From Syntrophomonadaceae bacterium (lineage in GTDB: Bacteria > Bacillota > Syntrophomonadia > Syntrophomonadales > Syntrophomonadaceae), in contig JAAYBS010000033.1 in assembly GCA_012718855.1 (NCBI GenBank), positions 1 to 33,039 of the forward strand: a stretch of DNA of 33,039 nt, read 5' to 3'. This document shows, one piece after another, positions 18,660-28,400 of the stretch. The notes under the pieces are model-generated. The model was not told the DNA's origin and searched no databases. It saw nothing but the letters and a program-made list of their open reading frames with translations. Every line of letters starts with the position of its first letter. Position 1 is the stretch's first letter. The position numbers were made by a program, and so were the translations under genes.

Positions 18660-19427
18660 GTGGGTTTTTTCGTCAGTGTATGGGCCAGCATTTCCGACCC
18701 GGGGGCTTATCCGGAATTGATTCAGAAGACTACCGGGAAGTGTATGCTTTATCTGATATTGCTGGTATTATTATTTGGCACACCGGTATTGCTGAAAATG
18801 TCATATTCCTATAACCAGGGAATTGACAGCCTGGTGGTTGCAGCCGAAAAGGAAGTACCGGACTTTCAATTCGCTAATGGTGAGCTGGAAGTATATGCTG
18901 ATATGCCGATTATAATTGATGGTGAAGCTGAACAGGTCATAATTATAGATACCACCGGAAAAACTGATGCAACCATCCTTCAGGAGTATGAATCCGGGAT
19001 TTTTATCGGCCGTCATGAAGTGGTCAGCAAAGAAAATCCTTATAAAACGGAAACTCTAAATTATGACCAGTTGAAGGAGTTTAGGTTTGATAAAAAAGAT
19101 GTTATGCAATGGATACCCTGGTTAAAGGCTTTCTGGATCGTCCTGCTTTTCGGGGGTCTGATTACCATGATTTTGAGCAAACTGCTGGCAGTAGTAATCC
19201 TGGGTTTATTTGGTTTGTTACTGGGCAGTATGCAGAGGTACAGTTTGACTTATGAACAGGCACTGCGTTTAAGTGCCCATGCCCTGACTGCTCCGATAAT
19301 ATTTCAGGCCTGTAAATCTCTGGTCTACCCGGACATGCCGTTTAGCGGTTTGATTTATTATGGTGCCTTTATTATATATATGTGGCTGGCGATAAAAGCC
19401 CTTAAAATCGTGGAACTAACTGAATAA
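18660..19427 (+). CDS. DUF1189-like membrane protein
   Basis: 255 aa, N-terminal TM, extracellular segment, then several C-terminal TM helices; layout resembles DUF1189. GTG start. Confidence 0.6.
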   Translation: MGFFVSVWASISDPGAYPELIQKTTGKCMLYLILLVLLFGTPVLLKMSYSYNQGIDSLVVAAEKEVPDFQFANGELEVYADMPIIIDGEAEQVIIIDTTGKTDATILQEYESGIFIGRHEVVSKENPYKTETLNYDQLKEFRFDKKDVMQWIPWLKAFWIVLLFGGLITMILSKLLAVVILGLFGLLLGSMQRYSLTYEQALRLSAHALTAPIIFQACKSLVYPDMPFSGLIYYGAFIIYMWLAIKALKIVELTE

Positions 19428-19450
19428 GCAGTCTTTAAAGTTATTAAGTA

Positions 19451-19577
19451 GCAGAGCGAGCAAAAAAAGGTGAATAGCAAGGCTTGCAAAAAAAACCGTG
19501 ATTGAGGCGTACATACGGTACGTCAATTAAACGATTTTTTTCATAACTCAGCTATTCGTCTTTTTTGATGCTCTGGG
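19451..19577. repeat. Long imperfect inverted repeat (about 60-nt arms), MITE/REP-like hairpin element
   Basis: Left CAGAGCGAGCAAAAAAAGGTGAATAGC...AAAAAAAACCGTGATTGAGGCGTAC pairs with right GTACGTCAATTAAACGATTTTTTTCAT...GCTATTCGTCTTTTTTGATGCTCTG around an ATAC-like centre. Confidence 0.75.
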
Positions 19578-19602
19578 CACTCCGCCAGGAGTGTTTTTTT
19601 TT
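19578..19602 (+). terminator. Rho-independent terminator
   Basis: CACTCC-GCCA-GGAGTG followed by nine T. Confidence 0.85.
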
Positions 19603-19624
19603 ATTTGACCCCACTTTTGTACTG

Positions 19625-19652
19625 CCTCCTTTCGCATATATGCAAAAGGAGG
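19625..19652 (+). promoter_or_regulatory. Palindrome sequestering the SLH gene Shine-Dalgarno
   Basis: CCTCCTTTCGCATATATGCAAAAGGAGG is palindromic apart from one mismatched pair. GGAGG lies 8 nt upstream of the ATG at 19661. Confidence 0.65.
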
Positions 19653-19660
19653 TTGGAAGA

Positions 19661-20767
19661 ATGAAAAAACAATTTATTGCCCTGGTACTGTCTTTATGTC
19701 TGGTTGGAATAGCCGGCAATGTTGCTTTAGCTAAAGAAGGGCCATTTGATAATGGGGGTGGCTCCTGGTACCACAGTAATGTTTCTTTAACTACCGAAGG
19801 ATCATTGCTGCTGGATATAAGCGACAAAAAGATAGTACAACAGCAAAAACATGCTGTCCAGGCAGAGAAGAAACAGCAACAGAAACAGAATAATCCCAAG
19901 GCCGTGCGTTTTGTTCTGGAAATTGACCAGGAGTTTACAGATGTACAAAATGACTGGTCCCGGGAAGAGGTTATGGAGGCTATTGCCAAAGGGTTCGTAA
20001 AGGGCTATGAAGATGCTACCTTCAGACCTAATTCTTCAGTCAGCAGGCTGGAAACCCTGGCAATGATTATTAATGCCCAGGGATTAAAGGATGAAGTTGC
20101 CAAATATACTTTGTCTGCTGAGCAAAAGGTATTACTGGACAAGATTCCTGAGTGGGGTAAAAATTATATTGCTGTAGCCCTGGATAAAGGAATCCTGACC
20201 GCCGAGGAACTGAAAAGTTTTAATCCTCAGCAAGCCGCTAAACGCTATGAAGTATGTCTGTATATGAGCAGAATAATTGAAAGTGACGATAGTAAAAAGT
20301 CAACTGAAACCAAAGTATTTACAGATGAGGAGCAGATTCCTGCCCATTCGGCCAAGTATGTTCGCCAGATGTATATGAATGGCATAATCAAGGGTTATCC
20401 CGATGGTTCATTTCAACCTATGAAGGCAGTTAAAAGAAATGAACTGGTTACCATGCTTAACAAGCTGGATGATACTTATATAAAAGGGTTTGAAGGTTCA
20501 ACCATTAAAGGAACCATTAACTCTGTTATGGTAGTTGAAGGTGGCTATAAAATTACTATTGAAACTCAAAAGGGTGAGACAGTAGAAGTAAAAACCAACT
20601 CAAATACGAAGATGATTTACCAGGGAAAAATGCTGGATACCAATATAACCATAAAGAGTTCCCAGCAAGTAAAAGTATTGCTTGATGAGAATGGGAACGC
20701 TGTTCTGGTCAGAGTTTCAGATGCGATAACTACCTCAACTGATGACGATGATGATGATGATGACTAA
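19661..20767 (+). CDS. S-layer homology (SLH) domain protein with poly-Asp C-terminus
   Basis: Signal peptide 'MKKQFIALVLSLCLVGIAGNVALA', SLH motifs 'FVKGYEDATFRPNSSVSRLE' and 'IIKGYPDGSFQPMKAVKRNE', C-terminus DDDDDDDD. Confidence 0.9.
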   Translation: MKKQFIALVLSLCLVGIAGNVALAKEGPFDNGGGSWYHSNVSLTTEGSLLLDISDKKIVQQQKHAVQAEKKQQQKQNNPKAVRFVLEIDQEFTDVQNDWSREEVMEAIAKGFVKGYEDATFRPNSSVSRLETLAMIINAQGLKDEVAKYTLSAEQKVLLDKIPEWGKNYIAVALDKGILTAEELKSFNPQQAAKRYEVCLYMSRIIESDDSKKSTETKVFTDEEQIPAHSAKYVRQMYMNGIIKGYPDGSFQPMKAVKRNELVTMLNKLDDTYIKGFEGSTIKGTINSVMVVEGGYKITIETQKGETVEVKTNSNTKMIYQGKMLDTNITIKSSQQVKVLLDENGNAVLVRVSDAITTSTDDDDDDDD

Positions 20768-20812
20768 ACTTTAGGATTATGCTTCCTAAAACCGATTTGT
20801 TCATATAGTATG

Positions 20813-20841
20813 CCGGCGGGGGGGGCAGGGCCCTCCGCCGG
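20813..20841. other. GC-rich hairpin between the SLH gene and sigI
   Basis: CCGGCGG (20813-20819) pairs with CCGCCGG (20835-20841); the loop includes a G-run and GGGCCC. No strong T-tract follows. Confidence 0.5.
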
Positions 20842-20922
20842 TAATACATCTTACCGGGTAGCTATGGAAATCATGTGCTAAAATTGGAGCAGATAAAAAA
20901 CATTTTCCCGGGAGGTTAGCAG

Positions 20923-21669
20923 ATGTTTTCTCCTGAACCGACCAGTCTTAACAGTATGTTGGACCAGGTCTGGAAAGATTATCATAACGGGGATAAAGAA
21001 GCCCTGAATAATATATATGAACATTTGATGCCATTTTGCTTGCGGGTATCTTCCAAAACCTGCGGACGATATATTACTGATCATGATGAAGAGGCCAGCA
21101 TCGCCCGCCTGGCTATTTTAGAAGCTTTGGAAAAATATGACCCGGCTAAAGGCTCAGGTTTGGTTTTTCTTGGACAGACAATCAGAACCCGCATCATTGA
21201 CTATAAGCGTAAAGAAAAAAAACACAGCCTGCTGCCCATTACATTTCTTACCCGGAACGGTAGCAGTCTTACCGAGGAAGTTGATGATGGTTTTTTTGAG
21301 GAGATTTTAGATGATTTGGCCCGAAGCCAGGAAATTGAAAGATTAAAATATTTACTTGGAGATTTTAACATAGGTTTTGAAGAACTTGTCCAGGTTTCAC
21401 CCCGCCAGACCCGGAGCAGGCAAAACGCAAACCGTATTATAGATATAATTGTCGCCAATGATGAACTCAGCAATTATTTAATGGAGAAAAAAATGCTTCC
21501 TATGAAGGAGTTGGAAGAGACCTGGCAGGTAAACCGTAAGTTAGCTGACCGCTACCGAAAATACATAATAACTGCTGTAATTATACAATTAAACGATTTT
21601 CCGTATTTAAAAAGCTTTATTTTACCGCAAGCAAGGGGGGAACAAAAATGGCAAACAGAAAAGGCATAG
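20923..21669 (+). CDS. sigI: SigI-like RNA polymerase sigma factor
   Basis: 'FCLRVSSKTCGRYITDHDEEASIARLAILEALEKYDPAKGSGLVFLGQTIRTRIIDYKRKEKK' and a C-terminal basic HTH region. Followed directly by an RsgI-like ORF. Confidence 0.85.
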   Translation: MFSPEPTSLNSMLDQVWKDYHNGDKEALNNIYEHLMPFCLRVSSKTCGRYITDHDEEASIARLAILEALEKYDPAKGSGLVFLGQTIRTRIIDYKRKEKKHSLLPITFLTRNGSSLTEEVDDGFFEEILDDLARSQEIERLKYLLGDFNIGFEELVQVSPRQTRSRQNANRIIDIIVANDELSNYLMEKKMLPMKELEETWQVNRKLADRYRKYIITAVIIQLNDFPYLKSFILPQARGEQKWQTEKA

Positions 21670-22499
21670 TAATGGAGACGGGTAAAGGCTGGGCTATAAT
21701 TCTCACCGAGAATGGAGAATACCATAAAATAAAAACCAATGATTTTATGCAAGTTGGAGAACAATATCAGGAAAAATTTAGTTTGCCATTAAGCTATATA
21801 GCGGCGGCCGTTATTATTCTGGCATTGAGCCTGACTACCCTGGATTATTATTCGGTAAAAGCTTATGCTCAGGTTTCATCGCTGGCAGAACTGGGGGTAA
21901 ATCGCTGGGGAAGAGTAGTTTCAGTACAGGCAAAAAATGAAGCTGGTCAGCAGATATTGAATAAAGTTGAACTCAAAAATGATACGTTGGAAGTTGCGGT
22001 GGAAAAAATATATGCACATGACTTTAAGGATGAGCAGGATAACCAGTTACCGGTGTACAGACCAGAAATATCAGTTACCGGAGCCGATAAAAAAGAGACC
22101 AAGCTGGAAGAGAAAATGTTAAAAAAGATTAACCAGGGGTTAAAAAAGGCTGAGAAGGCCAGAAATAAAGCAGAAATCCAAGGCCTAAATGACTGTGACT
22201 ATTACGATGAAGAAGAACTTGATACCGAAAAAAAAGGTAAAGATAATAATGTCATATGGGAAGATGAAGAAATATGGGGAAATAATGATCTGGATATAGA
22301 TGATATAGATGATATAGATGATTTAGATTTTAATAAATTAAACGAAAAAATTCAGAATGAACAGGAAAAGCTGAAAGAACAAATTGAGAAAAAGCCCTAT
22401 TTCATTAATGAGGGACAAATGCTTCTGCCGCTGGAATCAAAACGGAATTTTAACAGCTATAAAAACAAATGGGATAAAGATGAGGATATAGATGACTGA
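21648..22499 (+). CDS. RsgI-like membrane anti-sigma factor with acidic, low-complexity extracytoplasmic tail
   Basis: N-terminal 'KGIVMETGKGWAIILTENGEYHKIK', one TM 'YIAAAVIILALSLTTLDYY', then 'AYAQVSSLAELGVNRWGRVVSV'. Overlaps sigI by 22 bp. Confidence 0.82.
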   Translation: MANRKGIVMETGKGWAIILTENGEYHKIKTNDFMQVGEQYQEKFSLPLSYIAAAVIILALSLTTLDYYSVKAYAQVSSLAELGVNRWGRVVSVQAKNEAGQQILNKVELKNDTLEVAVEKIYAHDFKDEQDNQLPVYRPEISVTGADKKETKLEEKMLKKINQGLKKAEKARNKAEIQGLNDCDYYDEEELDTEKKGKDNNVIWEDEEIWGNNDLDIDDIDDIDDLDFNKLNEKIQNEQEKLKEQIEKKPYFINEGQMLLPLESKRNFNSYKNKWDKDEDIDD

Positions 22500-22820
22500 G
22501 TATTGATCCTGGGGATGTTCGAAAACCGCCGCCTTTATTGACTTACTGAAATACTTATGGTAAAATTTTGCTCAATTTATTAAGGGGTGGTATCTTTAAT
22601 TGGAAGATTTGCCGGAACGAAGGGCTATAAAATATTGTGCTTTAAAAAGAAGTGACATTTATTCATGAGCAGATACTCATATCTGTTTTTGTTTAGATGG
22701 CGCTTTTTTTAATCTTTAATCTATTTATAATAAGGGTAAAGGATTGGCCGTCGATACGCTAAGAACTTTATGTCAATTTTTTAAGATATAATTTCATGGA
22801 AATTTAGGAGGTTATATATT

Positions 22821-24170
22821 TTGCCTGACCCGGATCCAATATTATGGCCATTGATTTTACAATTTATATTAATCCTAATTAATGCCCTTTTTGCCGGTGC
22901 TGAAATTGCGGTTATCTCAATGAATGACAACAAACTGGCCAAACTTACAGCCATGGGCGATAAACGCGCTATGCGGCTTACGGAACTAACCGCCCAGCCG
23001 GCCCGTTTTCTATCTACTATCCAGGTCGGTATTACCCTGGCCGGATTTCTGGCCAGCGCTTTTGCGGCCAACAATTTCTCCGGAATGATGGTAGATTGGC
23101 TGGTGAGGTCAGGAGTAACTATTGAACCTGCTACGCTTGATACCATAGCGGTGGTTACGATAACTTTGATTTTATCCTATTTTACTCTGGTCTTTGGGGA
23201 ACTGGTTCCTAAACGTATAGCTATGAGAAAGGCTGAAAAACTGGCTCTGGCCATGTCGGGCCTGGTCTATTTTATTGCCAAGTTGTTTGCTCCGGTTGTC
23301 TGGCTGTTGACGGTTTCAACCAATGCCATACTTCGATTGCTGGGTTTTGATCCGCATGCTGATGATGAGGTGATTACCGAAGAGGAAATTCGTATGATGG
23401 TTGATGCCGGAAGCGAAAAAGGGGCTATAAGTTTTAACGAAAAAGATATGATCCAGAATATATTTGAGTTTAATGATAAAAATGCGGAAGATATTATGAC
23501 TCATAGGACGGAGGTATCTGTCCTGTGGATGGATGAAAGTGATGAACAATGGGAATCAACCATAACGGAAAGCAAACATTCCATTTATCCGGTATGCGAT
23601 GGCAGTACCGACAATATCATAGGAGTTTTAAAAGCCAAGGAATATTTCCGTATCAAAGACCGGACCCGGGAAAAAATTTTGGAAACTGCCGTAAAACCCG
23701 CCTGGTTTGTTCCGGAAACCGTCAGGGCCGATGTATTGTTTCGCAATATGAAGGATAGCCGCAATCATTTTGCCATTGTACTGGAAGAATACGGGGGCAT
23801 GAACGGTATAATTACGATGAATGATTTACTGGAAGAGATTGTGGGAGAACTGGACGATGATGATTCAATCCCCGAGGAACCACCCTTGATTGAACGAATT
23901 GATTCGCAAACCTGGAAAATAAAGGGGACAGCTCCTTTGGATATGGTCTCGGTACAGTTGGGCATTGTATTGCCGGAGAATGAATATGATACTTTTGGCG
24001 GATTGATATTTGGATTATTAGGCACTGTACCGGATGACGGCAGTACACCTGAGTTAGAAGAATACGGCATGAATATCAAGGTTACTGATATAAGGAATCA
24101 CCGCCTGGAAACTGCGGTGGTTTACCTCCAACCACAACCCACCGGTCGTAATACCAAAGGGGATTCCTGA
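22821..24170 (+). CDS. CorC/HlyC-family DUF21-CBS-transporter-associated-domain protein
   Basis: 'NALFAGAEIAVISMNDNKLAKL', 'FGELVPKRIAMRKAEKLAL', 'DIMTHRTEVSVLW', 'NHFAIVLEEYGGMNGIITMNDLLEEIVGEL'. Confidence 0.93.
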   Translation: MPDPDPILWPLILQFILILINALFAGAEIAVISMNDNKLAKLTAMGDKRAMRLTELTAQPARFLSTIQVGITLAGFLASAFAANNFSGMMVDWLVRSGVTIEPATLDTIAVVTITLILSYFTLVFGELVPKRIAMRKAEKLALAMSGLVYFIAKLFAPVVWLLTVSTNAILRLLGFDPHADDEVITEEEIRMMVDAGSEKGAISFNEKDMIQNIFEFNDKNAEDIMTHRTEVSVLWMDESDEQWESTITESKHSIYPVCDGSTDNIIGVLKAKEYFRIKDRTREKILETAVKPAWFVPETVRADVLFRNMKDSRNHFAIVLEEYGGMNGIITMNDLLEEIVGELDDDDSIPEEPPLIERIDSQTWKIKGTAPLDMVSVQLGIVLPENEYDTFGGLIFGLLGTVPDDGSTPELEEYGMNIKVTDIRNHRLETAVVYLQPQPTGRNTKGDS

Positions 24171-24187
24171 CGCTGAATGGGAGGGGA

Positions 24188-25423
24188 ATGTTTTTGAAAA
24201 TTTTACATACCTCAGATTGGCATCTGGGGCGTTCCCTGTATGGACGTAAGCGATATGAAGAATTTGCCGGCTTTTTGGATTGGCTGGCCCATCTGCTTGA
24301 ACAGGAGCACATTGATGTATTACTGGTAGCCGGTGATATATTTGATACTACTGCTCCCAGTAACCGGGCTCAGGAGTTATATTATCAATTTTTGTGCCGG
24401 GCAGCCGAGTCGACCTGTCGTCATGTGGTAATAACAGCCGGTAATCATGATTCCCCTTCTTTTCTGAATGCTCCCCGTGAATTGTTGCGCCATTTACAGG
24501 TTTACATAGTAGGTAATACTGGAGATAGTCCGGAAGAGGAAGTTTTCCTGTTAAAGGATTCCCACGGGGAAGCGGAATTAATTGTTTGTGCAGTTCCTTA
24601 TCTGCGTGATCGGGATATTCGCAGCGTAGAGGCGGGAGAAACCCCAGAGGATAAAGAACGAAAGCTGATTGAGGGAATTCGCGGGCATTATGCCCTGGTT
24701 GCCGAGCAGGCTCAGGATATCCTGAACGGGTTGGAAAAGCCGGTTCCGGTTATAGCCATGGGGCATTTATTTGCTGCCGGAGGAAATACGGTAGAAGGTG
24801 ACGGAGTCAGGGAATTGTATGTAGGTACCCTGGCACATGTGAGAGCAGATATATTTCCAGCCGAATTTGATTATGTAGCTCTGGGACATTTACATACTGC
24901 CCAGCTGGTTGCAGGTCAGGAAAAAATTCGTTATTCAGGAACACCCCTCCCCATGAGTTTTAGCGAAGCTTCCCGGGACAAGCAGGTGATTATGATAAAT
25001 TTTAATGAGGACCAGATGGAAATTACTCCGATTCCGGTTCCTCTTTTTCAGGCTCTGCGAAGTATTCGCGGTGATTGGGAGCAGATTGAGCAGCAAATTA
25101 TTTTGCTTAAGTCCGAAGCACAGAGCGTATGGTTGGAAATTATTTATGAAGGTGCGGAAATAATAAGTGATTTGCGGGAAAAGCTGGATGAATTGGTGGC
25201 AGATACTGACCTGGAAATTCTACGCGTGAAAAATAATCGTCTATGGGAACAGGAAAAGAGCCTCCTGGGCGAGGGGGAAATGCTCAGTGAACTGGATGTT
25301 GCTGAAGTTTTTGAATTATGTTTGCAAGCCCACGATGTAGAAGCTGAGCAGCGTGAGGATTTACTAAAGTTATATAATGAAGTGGTTGATTTGTTGAATA
25401 CAGAAGACTTAAGGGCAGAATAG
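24188..25423 (+). CDS. sbcD: Exonuclease SbcD
   Basis: 'KILHTSDWHLGRSLYGRKRYEEF', 'VAGDIFDTTAPSNRAQELYYQFL', 'ITAGNHDSPSFLNAPRELL'. Confidence 0.95.
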   Translation: MFLKILHTSDWHLGRSLYGRKRYEEFAGFLDWLAHLLEQEHIDVLLVAGDIFDTTAPSNRAQELYYQFLCRAAESTCRHVVITAGNHDSPSFLNAPRELLRHLQVYIVGNTGDSPEEEVFLLKDSHGEAELIVCAVPYLRDRDIRSVEAGETPEDKERKLIEGIRGHYALVAEQAQDILNGLEKPVPVIAMGHLFAAGGNTVEGDGVRELYVGTLAHVRADIFPAEFDYVALGHLHTAQLVAGQEKIRYSGTPLPMSFSEASRDKQVIMINFNEDQMEITPIPVPLFQALRSIRGDWEQIEQQIILLKSEAQSVWLEIIYEGAEIISDLREKLDELVADTDLEILRVKNNRLWEQEKSLLGEGEMLSELDVAEVFELCLQAHDVEAEQREDLLKLYNEVVDLLNTEDLRAE

Positions 25424-25435
25424 GAGGGGATCAGG

Positions 25436-28400
25436 GTGAGAATTCATCAGATACGCTTTCAAAACCTGAATTCCCTCACCGGAGAGTGGAGTATAGATTT
25501 GTCTGACCCGGCTTATCTATCGGATGGCATATTTGCCATAACCGGGCCCACCGGAGCCGGTAAAACCACCATTCTGGACGCTATCTGTCTGGCCTTGTAC
25601 GGGCGTACCCCGCGTCTGGCCAGTGTAAACAGCAATAGTAATGAGATTATGTCCCGTCATACTGGCAGTTGTTATGCGGAGATCACCTTCGAGACCCGGG
25701 AAGGGCAGTATCGTTGTCACTGGAGTCAGCAACGGGCCAGAAAAAAACCGGAGGGTAATCTGCAAGCACATAAACATGAGATAGTTGATGCCCGTACCGG
25801 TCAGGTATTGGAGAATAAAATCAGGGATGTGGCCGCTCGGGTAGAAGAGATTACCGGCATGAATTTTAATCAATTTACGCGGGCAATGCTGTTGGCTCAG
25901 GGGGCTTTTGCAGCTTTTCTACAGGCCTCAGCCGATGAACGGGCCCCCATTTTAGAGTCGATAACCGGTACGGAAATTTACAGTGAAATCTCCAGGAAAG
26001 TTCATGAGAGGAGTCGGGAAGAAAAAAACCGCCTGGAAGTTCTTCAGGCAGAAACAACTGATTTGAAGCTGTTAACTGCCTCTGAAGAAGAACAGCTGCA
26101 GGAAGAATTACAACTAAAAATCACCTGTGAAAAAGAACAGCAACAACAACTTGCGACTATGCGGGAATCATTGACCTGGCTGGAAAAGCTGAATGAACTG
26201 GAAAGTGAAATTAAAATTATTGATCAGCAATGGCAGGAATATTTACAGCGACAGGCAGCATTTCAACCCGACCAGGTCCGACTGCAAAAAGCACGGCAGG
26301 CATCAGTTTTAGATGTTACCTATGCCAATCTCTCCAATGTCAGGCAATTGCAAAATGATGATATGACCAGTCTAATTAAAGTCAGGCAGGATTTGCCCGG
26401 GCTGGAGGATGCACTGCAGAAGGCAGTGCAGGCCTGGCAGGAGACCGACAGCAAGTTACAGGAATTTAAAGTTTTACGCAGGTCGGAAGGGGAAACGGCT
26501 AAAAGAGTACGGGAAATAGATTTATTAATCAGGCAGCTTCAACAGCAAATGGAAGAAATCCAGTCGGCTATTGCAGCTGATGAGTTAGAATGTTCTGATT
26601 TACAGACGAAAATAACTGAGCAGCAAAAGAACTTGCAAGATATGTTAAAAACTCTGAACGAAATTGAAAAATACCGCCTGGATAACAGTCATGATGCTGG
26701 TCTGGTTGCCAATCTGACTGGAATAACCCGTAGTTTTAATCAATTGATGGACTTAACGGCTGCATTAAAAAATAAGCAAGCCGAGTGGCAAACCAATGAA
26801 GAAGACCTGCGCCTTCTGACCATCTCCCAACAGGAAATTGCAGTTGCCTGTGAAAATAATCGTGCAACTATGGAAGAGCAGTACAGAGTGTTAAAAAATA
26901 ATCAGGATAGTTTAAATGTCAGCCTGCAAGGACACCAATTAAGCTGGTGGCATAAGAAATTAGATGATTATCGGTATGAGAAAAACAGATTGGCAGAGTT
27001 GAAACAGATTCTAACTAAAATTAGTCAGTTGGATAGTGAATTGGTAAATAACCGACGGTTGGCTGAACAACTGGAACAACAGCAGCAGCAGTTGATAACC
27101 AAAATAAAAGCAGGCGAGGAAAAAGCTGCGAACCTGGAACGGGAAGCTGCCCATCTGGAAACTCAGGCGAGGCTGCTGAATCGTATTCACAACCTGGAGG
27201 AAGAACGGAGCAGATTGGAAGATGGTAAAGCCTGCCCGTTGTGCGGGTCGACAGAACATCCCTTTGCCAGTGAAAATGTACCGCAGTTGGATGAAACTGA
27301 ACAAAGTCTGCAGGCAGCTCGACAGCTGTTGAAAAAGGTTGTTCAGGAAGTACAGCAAGAAAAAATAGAACTGGCCAAAATGAATAACCGGCTGGAACAT
27401 TCGCTTAAAGCGATGCTGGATACTGAGCAGTTCAGGCAAAATGAAACCGGGTTGCTAAATGTTGTTATGGTTGAATTAAGTCTTCAATTAAGTGAGGAGA
27501 ACACGATTGCAGAAATTGAATCATTATTACTTATAAATGAACAAAACATTAATGAATATAATGAAAAAATTATAGTTATGGAAACTTTACAGGAAGGAAT
27601 AAAGGAATTAAGTGCTGTCTATGATGAAGCCCAAGCAGTTTTCAAGCAAACGGAATCGCAGCTGCAGCAGATAAACTGGCAGCAGGAACAGGCCCGCAAG
27701 GATAATGAACGACTGCAACTGGAGTACCGGAATATAAAATCTGAAGTGCTTAATTTACAGGCGGCAGTTTTACAGGAGTTAACTCCCTATGGTATCTCTG
27801 AGCTGCCTTTGGATGGACTGCCGGAAATAATTGCTGCTTTGAGGCAACGCAAAGATTTATGGGAGTATAATCAGAGTGAGAGCTTGCGTTTGGAAAAAGA
27901 TATTAGCGCTGCCCAAAATGAACTGGATATAAAACAGTTCCGTTTACAAACTGGGGAAAATGCTGTCCAGAGTAACCAAATCAGACTGGACGGGCTCAGG
28001 GAACAATGCCAGGTGCAGCGGGAATTCCGTTTTGAGTTGTATGCTGATCGTAATCCGGACAGGGAAGAGGAGCGTCTGGACAAAGAAATAAATATAGCTG
28101 AGGATAACGTGAACCAGGCACGTGAATATATGGAAGAACTTAAACTACACTTGAATCATTTGCAGGAGCAGGAGAAAAAACTATGTGATGATGTGCAAAA
28201 ACGTTCCCTGAAATTACAGGCTAAGGAGAAGGATTTCATAGCTCGTTTACAGCAGACTGGCTTTAATGAGGAAGAAAGTTATTTGTCGGCTTGCTTACCT
28301 GAAGATGAACAGGAGTCCCTATCCCGACAAATGGAGCAATTAGAAAAGGAAAAAACCGGGTTGCAAACCCGTCTGGCTGACCGACAGGGTAAACTGCAAC

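Noticed and set aside
21201-21473. 90-aa minus-strand ORF in sigI
   Set aside because: Serine/lysine-rich antisense translation with no domain; shadow ORF.
22295-22321. Tandem 9-nt repeats as a CRISPR or minisatellite element
   Set aside because: In-frame coding repeats giving the acidic DI-D tract in the RsgI-like tail; too short and without spacers.
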